Shown here: one piece after another, positions 1-9,657 of the stretch | Position numbering within the stretch: the first letter of the stretch is position 1 | Layout: the number at the start of each line of letters is the position of its first letter | Assembly: GCA_052387815.1 (NCBI GenBank) | Contig: JBQTIU010000032.1 | Span: 1 to 64,000, forward strand | Direction of reading: 5' to 3' | Source: JBQTIU01 sp052387815 | GTDB taxonomy: Bacteria > Pseudomonadota > Alphaproteobacteria > CACIAM-22H2 | Length of the DNA: 64,000 nt | The notes under the pieces: model-generated | Databases searched by the model: none | What the model was told of the DNA's origin: nothing | Seen by the model: the letters and a program-made list of their open reading frames with translations, nothing else | Program-made: the position numbers and the translations under genes

Positions 1-58
1 GCCGCATATTTCCTGGCGTTGAACCCCTGACACTCAGACCCCGGTTATCCTCCCCGTT

Positions 59-128
59 GGGGCGGTTTTATAACCCGCCCCCCCCCATTGGGCGTATCGA
101 ACGGGGCGGGTTAAAAACCCGCCCCTAC
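59..128. repeat. Dispersed GGGGCGGGT double-hairpin repeat, copy 1
   Basis: Two adjacent inverted repeats are visible. One is a GGGGCGG / CCGCCCC stem around TTTTATAA, the other a GGGGCGGGTT / AACCCGCCCC stem ending in CTAC. The same design recurs near 13836, 40159 and 48740. The right edge supplies the TAG stop of the minus-strand quinone oxidoreductase, so the hairpin sits at that gene's 3' end and could act as a terminator or mRNA stabiliser. I see nothing recognisable in bases 1-58. Confidence 0.75.
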
Positions 129-1099
129 GGCAGCAGGACGCTCGAGCCCGTGGTCTTGCGGCCCTCGAGCGCGCGGTGCGCCGCGGCCGCCTCGGCAAGC
201 GCGAAGGTCTGGTTGACCTCGATCTTGACCGCGCCTTGCTTCACCACCGCGAACAATTCATTCGCCATCGCCACCAAATCGTCGCGCTTGGCGGCATAGG
301 TGAACAGCGTCGGCCGGGTCAGGTACAGCGAGCCCTTCTGCGCCAGGATGCCGGTTTCGAGAGGCCCGAGCGCGCCCGAGGACTGGCCGAAGCTGACCAT
401 CAAGCCGAGCGGCCGCAGGCAGTCGAGGGATTTCATGAACGTGTCCTTGCCGACCGAGTCGTAGACCACCGGCACGCCCGCGCCCTTGGTGATCTCCTTG
501 ACCCGGGCGACCCAATCCACCTCGCGGTAGAGGATCGGGTGGTCGCAGCCATGCGCGGCGGCAAGCTTCGCCTTGTCCGGGCTGCCCACCGTGCCGATGA
601 CGGTGGCGCCGAGATGTTTCGCCCACTGGCAGAGGATGGTCCCCACCCCGCCCGCCGCGGCATGGACGAGGATGGTGTCGGCGGCCTGCACCTTGTAAGT
701 GCGCCGGCAGAGATAGTGCGCCGTCATGCCCTTGAGCATCATCGCGGCGGCCTGGCGGTCGCCGATCCCGTCCGGGATCTTGACCAGCCGGGCGGCCGGG
801 ATCGTGCGTGCCTCGCTGTAGGCGCCGATCGGCGCACTGCCGTAGGCGACGCGCTCACCGACCTGGAGATCGCTCACGCCGGGGCCCACCTCCTCGACCA
901 CGCCGGCCGCCTCGCCGCCGAGTCCGCTCGGCAAGGGGAGCGGGTAGAGGCCGCTGCGATGGTAGGTGTCGATGAAATTGAGCCCGACCGCGGTGTGGCG
1001 GATACGCACTTCGCCCGCCGCCGGCGCCTTGACCTCGACGGTCTCCCATTGCAGCACTTCGGGGCCGCCGGTCTTCTGGAAACGGATGGCTTGGGTCAT
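125..1099 (-). CDS. NADPH:quinone oxidoreductase, zinc-independent MDR family
   Basis: This is a 324-residue medium-chain dehydrogenase/reductase that probably reduces quinones or electrophilic enones with NADPH in the cytoplasm. The N-terminal GroES-like half contains the family signature around residues 38-70 (GLNFIDTYHRSGLYP, then GLGGEAAGVV). The Rossmann half carries the nucleotide-binding stretch HAAAGGVG at about 146-153. The cysteine/histidine zinc ligands of alcohol dehydrogenases are absent, as expected for the QOR subfamily, and the length is typical. The TAG stop is the first triplet of the hairpin repeat lying immediately downstream. It reads alone, head-on towards the window start, with a dienelactone hydrolase behind it on the same strand. 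Confidence 0.9.
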   Translation of the reverse strand: MTQAIRFQKTGGPEVLQWETVEVKAPAAGEVRIRHTAVGLNFIDTYHRSGLYPLPLPSGLGGEAAGVVEEVGPGVSDLQVGERVAYGSAPIGAYSEARTIPAARLVKIPDGIGDRQAAAMMLKGMTAHYLCRRTYKVQAADTILVHAAAGGVGTILCQWAKHLGATVIGTVGSPDKAKLAAAHGCDHPILYREVDWVARVKEITKGAGVPVVYDSVGKDTFMKSLDCLRPLGLMVSFGQSSGALGPLETGILAQKGSLYLTRPTLFTYAAKRDDLVAMANELFAVVKQGAVKIEVNQTFALAEAAAAHRALEGRKTTGSSVLLP

Positions 1100-1150
1100 G
1101 TTGTCATGGGTCCGCGGTCCGGGTTGGCTTGATCGGCCGATGGCCGATCG

Positions 1151-1846
1151 CTATCTCAGGTGCTGCTTGAAGAAGTCAGCGGTGCGGCGGTTGGCCAGCT
1201 CGGCCGCCGCCGGGTTCCAGTGCTGTCCGCCGACCCGGGCGAAGGCGTGGTCCTGCCCCGCATAGCTGTGGATGGTTGCGCGGGGGTTCTTTGCGAGCTC
1301 GGCCTTGATCTTGGCCTGCGCCGCGGGCGGGCAGAATTGGTCCTGCTCGGCGATGTGGAGCAGCAGCGGCTTGGCGATCCGCGCCGCCTCGGCGAGCGCG
1401 CCCTCGATCCCCACCCCGTAATAGCCGACCGCGCAATCGGCGGTCGAGCGCGTCGCCATCAGATAGGCAAGCTTGCCGCCGAGGCAGTAGCCCACCGCCC
1501 CCGCCTTGCCGGTCGCCCCGGGGAGCTTGCGAAGCGCGGCCAACGTCTCGATCGAATCCTCCACCCCCTTGGCCTCGTCGAACCCCTTGTAGAGCTCGAA
1601 CGCCTGCTGCCATTCGGCGTCGGTCCGGTCGGTGATCTGGATACCGGGCTTCTGGCGCCAGAACAGGTCGGGACAGAGCACCATGTAGCCGTGCTTGGCG
1701 AAGCCGTCGGCGAGCTCGCGCATCATCTGGTTGACGCCGAAAATCTCCTGGAGGAGGACGATCCCCGGCCCCGACCCCGCCGCGGGCTTGGCCAGATAGG
1801 CCATGAAGCTGCCGCCATCCTTGGCCTGGACGGTGATCTCGGTCAT
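1151..1846 (-). CDS. Dienelactone hydrolase family protein
   Basis: This is a 231-residue alpha/beta hydrolase of the carboxymethylenebutenolidase family, probably cytoplasmic. The catalytic Cys-Asp-His set is visible: nucleophile Cys121 in GYCLGG (119-124), Asp169 in AEQD, and His200 in GQDHAF. Glu34 in LLQEIFG matches the glutamate that orients the cysteine. The ATG at 1846 is preferred over an upstream in-frame start at 1924 because AGGGGG lies just before it and the protein then begins directly at the conserved first strand. The true substrate is unknown, as most members outside chlorocatechol operons are generic. It lies about 80 bases from the YyaL-type gene on the same strand. Confidence 0.88.
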   Translation of the reverse strand: MTEITVQAKDGGSFMAYLAKPAAGSGPGIVLLQEIFGVNQMMRELADGFAKHGYMVLCPDLFWRQKPGIQITDRTDAEWQQAFELYKGFDEAKGVEDSIETLAALRKLPGATGKAGAVGYCLGGKLAYLMATRSTADCAVGYYGVGIEGALAEAARIAKPLLLHIAEQDQFCPPAAQAKIKAELAKNPRATIHSYAGQDHAFARVGGQHWNPAAAELANRRTADFFKQHLR

Positions 1847-1927
1847 CGGTGCCCCCTGTTGCCCATGGCTTGCCGGCACGTTGCCATCCCGCGCCGGGCA
1901 AAGGCAAGCCCCAACGCTGCTCAAGAT

Positions 1928-3982
<2,055 letters not shown>

Positions 3983-4004
3983 CGGGGTTCCTTGGTGGGC
4001 GCGG

Positions 4005-4081
4005 GTTGCCTCGGGCGCCCGCAAGTCCTAGTTTGGCGGCGCCAGAATAGGACGGGGCGGGGCGGCGGACAACGCCGATGG
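4005..4081. repeat. 77-bp direct repeat, left copy
   Basis: This copy is identical base for base to 5501-5577. It lies 22 bases upstream of the YyaL-type start and contains a minus-strand promoter-like pair (TTGTCC, 17-base spacer, TATTCT). Together with the right copy it brackets a 1.4-kb insert of lower GC content. The length is too great for an ordinary transposon target duplication. Confidence 0.95.
4044..4072 (-). promoter_or_regulatory. Candidate sigma70 promoter for the YyaL-type gene
   Basis: Reading the minus strand, TTGTCC (4067-4072) and TATTCT (4044-4049) are separated by exactly 17 bases. Transcription would start around 4036, about 55 bases before the ATG at 3982. The whole element lies inside the 77-bp repeat, so an identical copy exists near 5540-5568. 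Confidence 0.45.
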
Positions 4082-4354
4082 CGGCGCGGACGGCCTCGAC
4101 CGGCGACGTGATCGGCGGGACATGTAGGACGGCGAAGAACCGCCGCTTGGTGCAGCCTTCATTGGGCGAAGATCCGGCCTAGGCGCGAGTCGCATTCGGA
4201 TGCCCCGTAAGCTCAAAGACGCGCACCCACACCTTCCTAGACCGATTTTACCCTCAAATGATTCCGGCACGGGTACAGATTGCATAGGCCGCGCCGTGCC
4301 CCCGCGCATGCGCTCGACCGCTTCCTTTAATTGGTTGGTTCCAACGTCGATCAT
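4078..4354 (-). pseudogene. Broken small conserved protein (NQLKEAVER..GGTA family)
   Basis: From the ATG at 4354, one frame reads MIDVGTNQLKEAVERMRGG and continues to FEGK (about 36 residues). Homology then resumes in another frame as VWVRVFELTGHPNATRA, meets an in-frame TAG at 4179-4181, and continues as SSPNEG..KRRFFAVLHVPPITS to AVRAAI at the repeat border. From memory, these pieces in order resemble a roughly 90-100 residue conserved hypothetical protein common in proteobacteria. One frameshift and one stop make it a pseudogene. No function is assigned. Confidence 0.65.
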
Positions 4355-4488
4355 GAGAGATTCGCACCTCGCATATGCTAACCCATTGAAATCGACTCTG
4401 TCTTGGGTCTTTCATTCTTCTCATAAGTGTGCTATATCTTGCACGTGATCTGAAACTAGGCACAACCTAGGAGTAGGATTGCACCGGG

Positions 4489-4520
4489 GAGAGGTGAAAG
4501 CTTCTCCCCCTTCTTTTTTA
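4489..4520 (+). terminator. Candidate hairpin with T-tract
   Basis: GGGGAGA (from 4489) pairs with TCTCCCC near 4505 and is followed on the plus strand by CTTCTTTTTT, the layout of an intrinsic terminator. No plus-strand gene precedes it. It sits just past the 3' end of the minus-strand DUF3800 gene, where the hairpin alone may still serve. Confidence 0.35.
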
Positions 4521-5279
4521 CAGCGTCACTATACCCAACGCGTTCGTGTGGCTCGCTCTCGTGTTCAAAACTACAGAGAGCCGATTGAGGTAGTGCTGCG
4601 CCCCCGAACGCCGGATGAAGCTATTCGGCTTAAATTTCTGCAAGAGAAAATAGGCGCACGTGTCGCATGCTTGAATAAAGTAACTGTCTTTTGAATCTTT
4701 AGGGTGCGGGTCCTCGATAACTCGAAGAATCGGGATATTTCGCGTGCCCGGTCCAGCCCACGACATGTGAGGCAATCGATTATAGACTGCCATTCTTCTG
4801 ACCAAGCGCTGAAGTTTCCGACCCTCTGTCACATCGGTCAGAACTAATCCGAAATCGTTTCGATGGCCGCCAGGAAAATTGCCGTACGAAAGCGTATTTT
4901 CGAATCTCTGAAATAACGCCTGCCAAGCTTTCGTAAAAACATCGTAGGTAGGCACCTTGCCGGTTTTATCGACTATTATATTCGTAATAGAAACAAAGTT
5001 CATCTTTGCGATTTCATCGAGAAAATTTCGCAAGATTGCGAGTCGGATATACCGGCGCATGCCGGAGATTGGCGGACTTTTTATGTAGTGAGCAGCATGA
5101 ATCTCAGTGCGAATTGGCAGCCCATATACAGTTTTCAATGTTCGTCGGAACGCCGCCACTTGGTTGACGAAATCACGCCATCTGCTCTCGTGAATAACGA
5201 GCCCAGAAAGGGCAAAATGCGTCGTGGGTGATCGGATTAGCCCCGTGTCGCCGCTTTCATCTACGTACATGAGGTACAA
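4518..5279 (-). CDS. DUF3800 domain-containing protein
   Basis: This 253-residue protein opens with the hallmark YVDESGD (residues 5-11). Near the C terminus it carries SYFIQACDTCAY, matching the conserved IQxAD region of DUF3800. The family has an RNase H-like fold with acidic residues and is common in accessory regions and prophages; its activity is not established. Codon use is much less GC-biased than in neighbouring genes, with many A/T third positions, which fits recent acquisition. It is the only intact gene in the insert bounded by the 77-bp repeats. A defence role is possible but nothing in the sequence proves it. Confidence 0.85.
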   Translation of the reverse strand: MYLMYVDESGDTGLIRSPTTHFALSGLVIHESRWRDFVNQVAAFRRTLKTVYGLPIRTEIHAAHYIKSPPISGMRRYIRLAILRNFLDEIAKMNFVSITNIIVDKTGKVPTYDVFTKAWQALFQRFENTLSYGNFPGGHRNDFGLVLTDVTEGRKLQRLVRRMAVYNRLPHMSWAGPGTRNIPILRVIEDPHPKDSKDSYFIQACDTCAYFLLQKFKPNSFIRRSGAQHYLNRLSVVLNTRASHTNALGIVTL

Positions 5280-5318
5280 GCCACACGTCCCCTCGGGGAG
5301 TTTGGGTTAGCGGGCCAA

Positions 5319-5399
5319 CCGCCGAAACGGGCCACGGAGCGCTACCTGTGGAAGGCGAAAGGCGAGGCAATCCTCGCCAGGATCCACAAAGGCGCGCGC
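5319..5399 (+). pseudogene. Possible IS630-type transposase C-terminal remnant
   Basis: One plus-strand frame reads ERYLWKAKGEAILARIHKG with no start codon or upstream domain. The spacing of W, K and ILA resembles the C-terminal tail of IS630-family transposases (type FVWTKTADEILAKI), recalled by eye rather than aligned. If correct, it is the scar of a lost insertion sequence inside the repeat-bounded insert. Confidence 0.35.
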
Positions 5400-5441
5400 C
5401 GCTTTCCAACAGCAAACTGCCGCTCTCCAACAGCAAAGTAT
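5400..5441. repeat. 21-bp tandem duplication
   Basis: Two adjacent 21-base units (5400-5420 and 5421-5441) share CGCT[T/C]TCCAACAGCAAA and differ at a few bases near the end. They lie in the non-coding right part of the insert. Confidence 0.7.
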
Positions 5442-5500
5442 TGTATAGGCAAATCAGAGACAATACACGAGAGGAATTGGTCGGGCAGACCCCAAATTAC

Positions 5501-5577
5501 GTTGCCTCGGGCGCCCGCAAGTCCTAGTTTGGCGGCGCCAGAATAGGACGGGGCGGGGCGGCGGACAACGCCGATGG
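5501..5577. repeat. 77-bp direct repeat, right copy
   Basis: This copy is identical to 4005-4081. It lies 38 bases upstream of the DUF6489 start and contains a plus-strand promoter-like pair (TTGCCT 5502-5507, 17-base spacer, TAGTTT 5525-5530), so it probably drives the DUF6489-ferredoxin-mnmE unit. Confidence 0.95.
5502..5530 (+). promoter_or_regulatory. Candidate promoter for the DUF6489-ferredoxin-mnmE operon
   Basis: TTGCCT and TAGTTT are separated by 17 bases on the plus strand, inside the right 77-bp repeat. The DUF6489 ATG lies at 5616. The -10 match is only moderate. Confidence 0.35.
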
Positions 5578-5615
5578 AGGGGTCGCTGATCGCCCGCGGC
5601 TGGCGGAGGTGGTGG

Positions 5616-5867
5616 ATGAAGGTGAGGATCGATATCGACTGCACGCCCGAGGAGGCGCGGGCGTTTTTCGGGCTGCCCGATGTCAAGCCGATGCAGGAAG
5701 CGGCGATGGCCGAAGTGACCGCGCGCCTCAAAGAGGCGCTGGGCGCGATCGATCCCGAAACCATGATCAAGACCTGGCTGCCGGGCTCGATCGAGGGCTG
5801 GGAGCGGATGCAAAAGATGTTCTGGGGCCAGGCGGGCATGGGCGGCAAAGAGGGAAAGAAGACGTGA
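5616..5867 (+). CDS. DUF6489 family protein
   Basis: This 83-residue protein begins MKVRIDIDCTPEEARAFFGL and continues DVKPMQEAAMAEV, the pattern of the alphaproteobacterial DUF6489 family. No function is known. The ATG at 5616 is chosen over one at 5574 because GGAGG precedes it and the conserved sequence starts there. Its stop (5865-5867) overlaps the GTG start of the ferredoxin gene by three bases, so the two are translationally coupled. It has no signal peptide or membrane segment and is mostly helical. Confidence 0.85.
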   Translation: MKVRIDIDCTPEEARAFFGLPDVKPMQEAAMAEVTARLKEALGAIDPETMIKTWLPGSIEGWERMQKMFWGQAGMGGKEGKKT

Positions 5868-6256
5868 GCCCCGACGACAAGGCATCCCGCTCGCCGCCCG
5901 ACCCGGCCGACCCGCCCTTGTTCTATGCGCGCCACGTGTTCATGTGCCACAACGAGCGGCCCGCCGATCATCCGCGCGGCTGCTGCAAGGCCAAGGGCTC
6001 GGAGGCGTTGCGCGAGCACATGAAGGCGCGCGCCAAGGAGCTGGGCCTGAAGCGAGTCCGCATTAACCTTTCCGGCTGCCTCGACCGCTGCGAGCTCGGG
6101 CCGTCGATGGTCATCTATCCCGAGGGCGTGTGGTATTCGCCGAAGACCACGGAGGACATCGACGAGATCCTGGCCCGCCATGTGGTCGAAGGCGGCCGGG
6201 TGGCGCGGCTAATGATGCGCCCCGGCGACCGGGCGCCCAAGAAGCCGGCGGTGTGA
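5864..6256 (+). CDS. (2Fe-2S) ferredoxin domain-containing protein
   Basis: This 130-residue protein has a thioredoxin-like [2Fe-2S] ferredoxin fold. Cys28 (FMCHNERP), Cys40/41 (RGCCKAKGS), Cys72 (LSGCLDR) and Cys76 (RCELGP) are placed as in the Shethna-type/NuoE-like family. It would be a small cytoplasmic electron carrier or cluster protein. The GTG start overlaps the DUF6489 stop. The last codons overlap the GTG start of mnmE at 6253, so all three are coupled. The N-terminal 20 residues are charged and proline-rich linker. The redox partner is not evident. Confidence 0.88.
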   Translation: MSPDDKASRSPPDPADPPLFYARHVFMCHNERPADHPRGCCKAKGSEALREHMKARAKELGLKRVRINLSGCLDRCELGPSMVIYPEGVWYSPKTTEDIDEILARHVVEGGRVARLMMRPGDRAPKKPAV

Positions 6257-7632
6257 ACGGCGCCCGCACCCGCGCCACCATCTTCGCGCCCTCGACCGCC
6301 GCGGGCCGTGCCGGCATCGCGATCGTCCGCATTTCGGGGGTCGGCGCCGCTCGTGCGTTGCGGGCGCTGACCCGGCGCGATCTGCCGGTCCCGCGCCAGG
6401 CCACCCGCGCGCACCTCGCGGATGCGGCGAGCGGCGAGGCCCTCGACGACGGCCTGGTCGTGTGGTTCCCCTCGCCGCGCAGTTTCACCGGCGAGGACGT
6501 GGCCGAGTTGCACCTGCACGGCGGGCCCGCGGTCATCGCCCGCGTGCTCGGCGCGCTCGGCCGCATGGCGGGCTTGCGGCTCGCCGAGCCGGGCGAGTTC
6601 ACCCGTCGCGCCTTCGACAACGGCAAGCTCGACCTCGCCGAAGTCGAGGGCCTCGCCGACCTGATCGCGGCCGAGACCGAGGCCCAGGCGCGCCAGGCCC
6701 TGCGCCAATTGGCGGGCGAGCTCGGGGGCCTCACCGAAGGCTGGCGCCAGCGCCTGTTGCGCGCGCTTGCCCACGCCGAGGCCGAGATCGACTTCCCCGA
6801 CGAGGACTTGCCCGGTGGCTTGATCGCCGGCTCGAGGCCCGAGATCGATCGTCTCGCGGCCGAGATCGCCGCCCTCCTCGACGACCGGCGGCGCGGCGAG
6901 ATCCTGCGCGACGGGGTGTCGGTGGCGATCATCGGCCCGCCCAACGCGGGGAAGTCGAGCCTGTTGAACGCGCTGGCGCGGCGCCAAGCGGCGATCGTCT
7001 CGGCGCTCGCCGGCACGACCCGCGACGTGATCGAGCTGCGGCTCGACCTCGGCGGCCTGCCGGTCATCGTCGCCGATACCGCGGGCTTGCGCGAGCTCGC
7101 ACCCCAAGCCGGCTGCGACCAGGGCGAAATCGAAGCCGAAGGCATACGCCGGGCGCTGGCGCGAGCGGAGGCCGCCGATCTCAGGCTGATGGTGCTCGAC
7201 GCCACGCTGCTCGCCCACGGGCTCGACCCGGGGCTGGCGCGCCTCATGGACGAGCGGACATTGACCATCCTCAACAAGATCGATCTGATGTCCGGGGGAA
7301 CTTGGCCGGCGATCCTCGCCGGCCGGCCGGCCTTCGCCGTGTCGGTGAAGACCGGGGCCGGACTGCCGGCGCTGCTCGCCGCGCTCGAGCGCGAGATCGC
7401 GGCCCGCCTCGGGCTCAGCGATACGAGCGCCCCGGTGGTAACCCGGGCCCGCCATCGCCAGGCGCTCGCGGAATGCCAGGCGGCGCTGGTCCGCGCCGCG
7501 CACGCCCGAGCGCCGGAGCTGGTGGCCGAAGACCTGCGCCTCGCCGCCCGCGCGCTCGGGCGGATCACCGGCCAGGTCGGAGTCGAGGACGTGCTCGACC
7601 TCATCTTCGCCGAGTTCTGCGTCGGGAAATGA
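6253..7632 (+). CDS. mnmE: tRNA modification GTPase MnmE
   Basis: This 459-residue GTPase acts with MnmG to install the cmnm5 group on U34 of certain tRNAs. The N-terminal folate-binding domain carries RSFTGEDVAELHLHGG and GEFTRRAF. The G domain shows G1 GPPNAGKS (about 228-235), DTAGL (275-279) and NKID (341-344). The protein ends in FCVGK with the conserved C-terminal cysteine. A GTG at 6253 is proposed because it overlaps the ferredoxin stop and leaves the conserved ATIFAPST immediately after it. mnmG follows after an AT-rich gap with its own likely promoter. Confidence 0.96.
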   Translation: MNGARTRATIFAPSTAAGRAGIAIVRISGVGAARALRALTRRDLPVPRQATRAHLADAASGEALDDGLVVWFPSPRSFTGEDVAELHLHGGPAVIARVLGALGRMAGLRLAEPGEFTRRAFDNGKLDLAEVEGLADLIAAETEAQARQALRQLAGELGGLTEGWRQRLLRALAHAEAEIDFPDEDLPGGLIAGSRPEIDRLAAEIAALLDDRRRGEILRDGVSVAIIGPPNAGKSSLLNALARRQAAIVSALAGTTRDVIELRLDLGGLPVIVADTAGLRELAPQAGCDQGEIEAEGIRRALARAEAADLRLMVLDATLLAHGLDPGLARLMDERTLTILNKIDLMSGGTWPAILAGRPAFAVSVKTGAGLPALLAALEREIAARLGLSDTSAPVVTRARHRQALAECQAALVRAAHARAPELVAEDLRLAARALGRITGQVGVEDVLDLIFAEFCVGK

Positions 7633-7704
7633 GGGGGTAAGTCCAGGCCGGAAATCCTTGTAGTGGTTTGGAATTTATCTAAATACATAGATAAGCTATT
7701 GATA

Positions 7705-7710
7705 TATAAT
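7705..7710 (+). promoter_or_regulatory. AT-rich leader with TATAAT -10 candidate before mnmG
   Basis: Bases 7660-7725 are conspicuously AT-rich for this genome and contain a perfect TATAAT at 7705-7710 and a TATCTA..TAGATA inverted repeat just upstream. No good -35 is visible at the right distance. It probably drives mnmG-rsmG-parA-parB. Confidence 0.35.
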
Positions 7711-7723
7711 TGTACTAGTGAAT

Positions 7724-7739
7724 TGTCCCACGTGAAACA
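7724..7739 (+). promoter_or_regulatory. parS-like ParB binding site 1
   Basis: TGTCCCACGTGAAACA differs at one position from the well-known parS 16-mer TGTTCCACGTGAAACA. It lies between mnmE and mnmG, 59 bases before the mnmG ATG and about 3.4 kb from parB. ParB would nucleate here for origin segregation. Confidence 0.82.
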
Positions 7740-7797
7740 TGAGGCCTTGCCGCAGCCCGCTTTGACGCGGGCTGGCGGCGGCCTTAGATTGCTCGCC

Positions 7798-9657
7798 ATG
7801 GCGTCGAGCTTCGATGTCGTGGTGGTGGGCGGTGGGCATGCCGGCTGCGAGGCGGCGGCGGCGGCGGCCCGGCTTGGCGCGCGCACCCTGCTGTTGACGC
7901 ACAAGCTTGAGACGGTCGGCGAGATGTCGTGCAATCCGGCGATCGGCGGGCTCGCCAAGGGCCATCTGGTGCGCGAGATCGACGCCCTCGATGGGATCAT
8001 GGGGCTGGCCGCCGACCGCGCCGGCATCCAGTTCCGGATGCTCAACCGCGCCAAGGGGCCGGCGGTGTGGGGGCCGCGCGCCCAGGCCGATCGCCAGCTC
8101 TACAAGGCCGCCGTGCAGGCCCAGCTCGGCGAGCAGCCCGGCCTGTGCTTGCGCGCCGAGGCGGTTGAGGACCTGGAGATCGGGAGCGACGGCCGCGTTC
8201 GGGCGGTGGTGACCGCCACCGGCGCGCGCATCCCGTGCGGCGCGGCGGTGCTCACCACCGGCACGTTCCTGGGTGGGCTCATTCACATTGGCGAGCGCCA
8301 GATCCCGGCCGGGCGGGTCGGCGAGGCGGCCGCGCTCGGCCTGTCCAAGACCCTGGCGCGGCTCGGGTTTTTGCTTGGGCGCCTGAAGACCGGCACGCCG
8401 CCGCGGCTCGACGGGCGGACCATCGAGTGGGCCGGGCTCGAGGTCCAGCCAGGCGACGACCCCCCCACCCCGTTCTCGTACCTGACCCGGGCGATCACCA
8501 CCCCGCAGGTCCCCTGCCACATCACCTATACGACCGCGGCCACCCATGCGCTCATCCGCGCCAATCTCAGCCGTTCGCCCATGTACTCGGGCCAGATCGA
8601 AAGCATCGGCCCGCGCTATTGCCCGTCGATCGAGGACAAGATCGTGCGCTTCGCCGATCGCGCCCGGCACCAAATCTTCCTCGAGCCCGAAGGCCTCGAC
8701 GATCCAACGGTTTACCCGAACGGCATCTCGACCTCGCTGCCGGCCGAGGTGCAGTTGGCGCTGGTTGCCAGCATTCCTGGCCTCGAACGGGCGGTCATGA
8801 CCCGGCCCGGCTACGCCATCGAGTACGATTTCGTCGACCCGCGCGAACTCCACCCCAGCCTGGAGACGAAGCGGCTGCCGGGGCTATTCCTGGCCGGCCA
8901 GATCAACGGCACCACCGGATACGAGGAAGCCGCGGCGCAGGGGCTGATGGCCGGGGTCAACGCCGCGTTGGGCGCCTCCGGCGCGGCGCCCTTCGTGCTC
9001 GACCGCGCCGATGCCTATATCGGTGTATTGATCGACGATCTGGTCACGCTCGGCACCACCGAGCCTTACCGGATGTTCACCAGCCGGGCGGAATATCGCC
9101 TGGTTTTGCGGGCGGATAACGCCGACCAGCGGCTGACCGGCAAGGGCCTGGCGGTGGGCGCCGTGGGGGCGGAGCGGCGAGCCGAATTCGCGGTCAAGAC
9201 GGCGGCGCTGGATGCGGCGCGGGCGATGGCCGGCGCGCTTCATGCGACCCCCCGGCAACTGCTCGATGTGGGAATTGCCGTCAACCGAGACGGCATCGCC
9301 CGCTCGGCGGTCGACCTGCTGGCCGTGCCCGGGATCGACATCAAGCGGCTGGCCGCGATCTGGCCGCAGCTCGGCGAGCTGAGGGCCGACGTCGCCGAGC
9401 AGATCGCGATCGACGCGCGCTATCGGGGCTATCTCGATCGCCAGGACGCCGATATCCGCACCTATCGCCAGGACGAGTCGCTGAAGCTTCCCGCCGATCT
9501 CGATTATTCGCGGCTGACCGCGCTGTCCAGCGAGGTGCGCGGCAAGCTCGCCCAATTCCGCCCGACGACCCTCGGCCAGGCGGCGCGGATCTCCGGCGTG
9601 ACGCCCGCGGCGCTCACTATTTTGTTGAAGTACGTCCAGCGCCAGGCCGCGGCGTGA
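7798..9657 (+). CDS. mnmG: tRNA uridine-5-carboxymethylaminomethyl modification enzyme MnmG
   Basis: This 619-residue FAD enzyme is the partner of MnmE in wobble-uridine modification. The dinucleotide-binding GGGHAG lies at 11-16, followed by GEMSCNPAIGGLAKGHLVREIDALDG and ITTPQVPCHITYT, both highly conserved. The C-terminal helical domain ends with the VSxxTL-like SGVTPAALTILLKYVQ. The ATG at 7798 is the only start giving the standard N terminus; in-frame codons further upstream run through the parS-like site. The stop overlaps the GTG of rsmG by two bases. Length is normal for the family. Confidence 0.97.
   Translation: MASSFDVVVVGGGHAGCEAAAAAARLGARTLLLTHKLETVGEMSCNPAIGGLAKGHLVREIDALDGIMGLAADRAGIQFRMLNRAKGPAVWGPRAQADRQLYKAAVQAQLGEQPGLCLRAEAVEDLEIGSDGRVRAVVTATGARIPCGAAVLTTGTFLGGLIHIGERQIPAGRVGEAAALGLSKTLARLGFLLGRLKTGTPPRLDGRTIEWAGLEVQPGDDPPTPFSYLTRAITTPQVPCHITYTTAATHALIRANLSRSPMYSGQIESIGPRYCPSIEDKIVRFADRARHQIFLEPEGLDDPTVYPNGISTSLPAEVQLALVASIPGLERAVMTRPGYAIEYDFVDPRELHPSLETKRLPGLFLAGQINGTTGYEEAAAQGLMAGVNAALGASGAAPFVLDRADAYIGVLIDDLVTLGTTEPYRMFTSRAEYRLVLRADNADQRLTGKGLAVGAVGAERRAEFAVKTAALDAARAMAGALHATPRQLLDVGIAVNRDGIARSAVDLLAVPGIDIKRLAAIWPQLGELRADVAEQIAIDARYRGYLDRQDADIRTYRQDESLKLPADLDYSRLTALSSEVRGKLAQFRPTTLGQAARISGVTPAALTILLKYVQRQAAA

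Larger units (their letters stand above)
4082..5500. mobile_element. Inserted segment with DUF3800 cargo between 77-bp direct repeats
   Basis: This 1,419-base stretch is visibly richer in A and T than its surroundings. It lies exactly between two identical 77-bp repeats and separates two divergent housekeeping genes that probably once shared one promoter region. It carries a degraded small gene on the minus strand (to 4354), a DUF3800 gene (4518-5279), a possible transposase C-terminal remnant near 5319-5399, and a 21-base tandem duplication at 5400-5441. No intact integrase or transposase is present. The entry mechanism is unknown: att-like recombination or recombination between repeats are both possible. 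Confidence 0.7.

Noticed and set aside
7640..7740. Candidate replication origin between mnmE and mnmG
   Set aside because: Only AT-richness and parS support it; no DnaA-box cluster was found, so it is kept only as a promoter region.
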